Shown one piece after another: positions 36,228 through 36,684 of a stretch of DNA of 36,684 bases. This DNA is from Aureimonas sp. SK2 (GTDB taxonomy: Bacteria > Pseudomonadota > Alphaproteobacteria > Rhizobiales > Rhizobiaceae): contig NZ_JAPZDS010000024.1 of assembly GCF_029813115.1 (NCBI RefSeq), forward strand, positions 1 through 36,684. The letters are read 5' to 3'. The notes beneath the pieces were generated by a model. The model was not told the origin of the DNA. It saw only the letters and a list, made by a program, of their open reading frames with translations, and did not search any database. The position numbers were made by a program, and so were the translations under genes. Positions within the stretch are counted from its first letter, which is position 1. Every line of letters begins with the position of its first letter.

Positions 36228-36665
36228 ATGGAGGTGTTGGCGCATTATCTGGAGATCGAATGGGAGTCCGCTGGCGCGACCCGCCGAGTGGAGGTCTCGA
36301 CCTACCCGATCGAGATCGAGACGGCGCCGGATGGCACTCTGCATGCTGAGGTATCGATCTTTCGGGACTTTGCGCCATGGGTCGGCCTGCGGTTGTCAGG
36401 CGATCTCGCCGACGTCGAGCCATTCACGATAAATGCCCAGAATGAACGCCTTCCATGGCTTCGGGTATTCGACGAACATGGCGGCGCCTGGTGGATCCCC
36501 GCCACCGGCTGGAGCAAGCCCAGCAATAAGCACATTTCGGAAATGCATCGCTCGTTCGGATCGTTTTCGGTCGAACTCGGACCCCGTCGAAAGCTTGTCC
36601 TTGATGCCGTGGCTTTTGACGTGACCCCCGTTTCTCATCCAGCCATAACGAGAGTCCTTTGGTGA
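36228..36665 (+). CDS. Hypothetical protein downstream of McrB-like NTPase
   Basis: 145 residues, not recognised. It is soluble, without signal or membrane segment, and looks beta-rich, with several Trp and Pro residues (FAPWVGLRLSG, GGAWWIPATGWSKP). It starts 8 bp after the McrB-like stop on the same strand, so the two are probably co-transcribed. It may be a small adaptor or target-recognition subunit of that module. Reading the other frames near the end shows no hidden continuation, so it is a complete small protein and not the frameshifted start of a longer McrC-like gene. The last 19 bases of the window hold nothing recognisable. Confidence 0.7.
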   Translation: MEVLAHYLEIEWESAGATRRVEVSTYPIEIETAPDGTLHAEVSIFRDFAPWVGLRLSGDLADVEPFTINAQNERLPWLRVFDEHGGAWWIPATGWSKPSNKHISEMHRSFGSFSVELGPRRKLVLDAVAFDVTPVSHPAITRVLW

Positions 36666-36684
36666 TCTGAGCTGGGGTTGTCGG

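Noticed and set aside
1-36684. CRISPR arrays, tRNA or rRNA genes, ICE attachment sites
   Set aside because: No regularly spaced repeat array, no tRNA-like cloverleaf and no direct-repeat boundary or integrase gene was seen on reading the window.

Overview
The window looks like part of an integrative and conjugative element (ICE), or a closely related plasmid, from a high-GC alphaproteobacterium (Rhizobiales or Sphingomonadales type). Two points suggest this: the GC-rich coding DNA, and a backbone order that is common in that class. The order, read on the minus strand, is AlpA-like regulator, repA, parA, ribbon-helix-helix protein, DUF2840, traF peptidase, DUF736, lytic transglycosylase, relaxase, traG, CopG, trbB-C-D-E-J-K-L-F-G-I, DUF2274. 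A convergent lysR gene closes the backbone. No tRNA, rRNA, CRISPR array, integrase or ICE end is visible.

Left part (1-13509, minus strand). This is defence-like cargo made of very large genes. A 1722-residue DEAD/DEAH helicase with a C-terminal DUF1998 region is followed after 4 bp by a 921-residue SNF2-type helicase. After 3 bp more comes an Eco57I-like N6-adenine methylase, which runs off the left edge with at least 1428 residues visible. The SNF2-methylase order matches DrmD-DrmMI of class 1 DISARM. The helicase combines parts that are separate in DISARM (DrmA and DrmB) and joined in DruE of Druantia. An AAA ATPase/DUF4143 gene lies 55 bp upstream.

Middle part (13853-33555). This is the transfer and maintenance machinery. 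Genes overlap by 1-4 bp or are a few bases apart, so they form two or three long translationally coupled units. The main non-coding gaps lie upstream of trbB (24327-24513), upstream of the relaxase (28707-28949) and upstream of the AlpA-like gene (33556-33867). Each holds inverted repeats. The 3' third of repA carries three 17-bp iterons, three 12-bp tandem AT-richer repeats and two DnaA-box matches, which together look like a replication origin inside the gene.

Right part (33868-36684, plus strand). This is a second defence-like module: a 783-residue McrB-type AAA+ NTPase with a long coiled coil, followed by a small unknown protein. Any McrC-like or nuclease partner would lie beyond the window.

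Overall, a conjugation and partition backbone is flanked on both sides by probable anti-phage cargo. All functions are read from motifs and gene order, without database searches.
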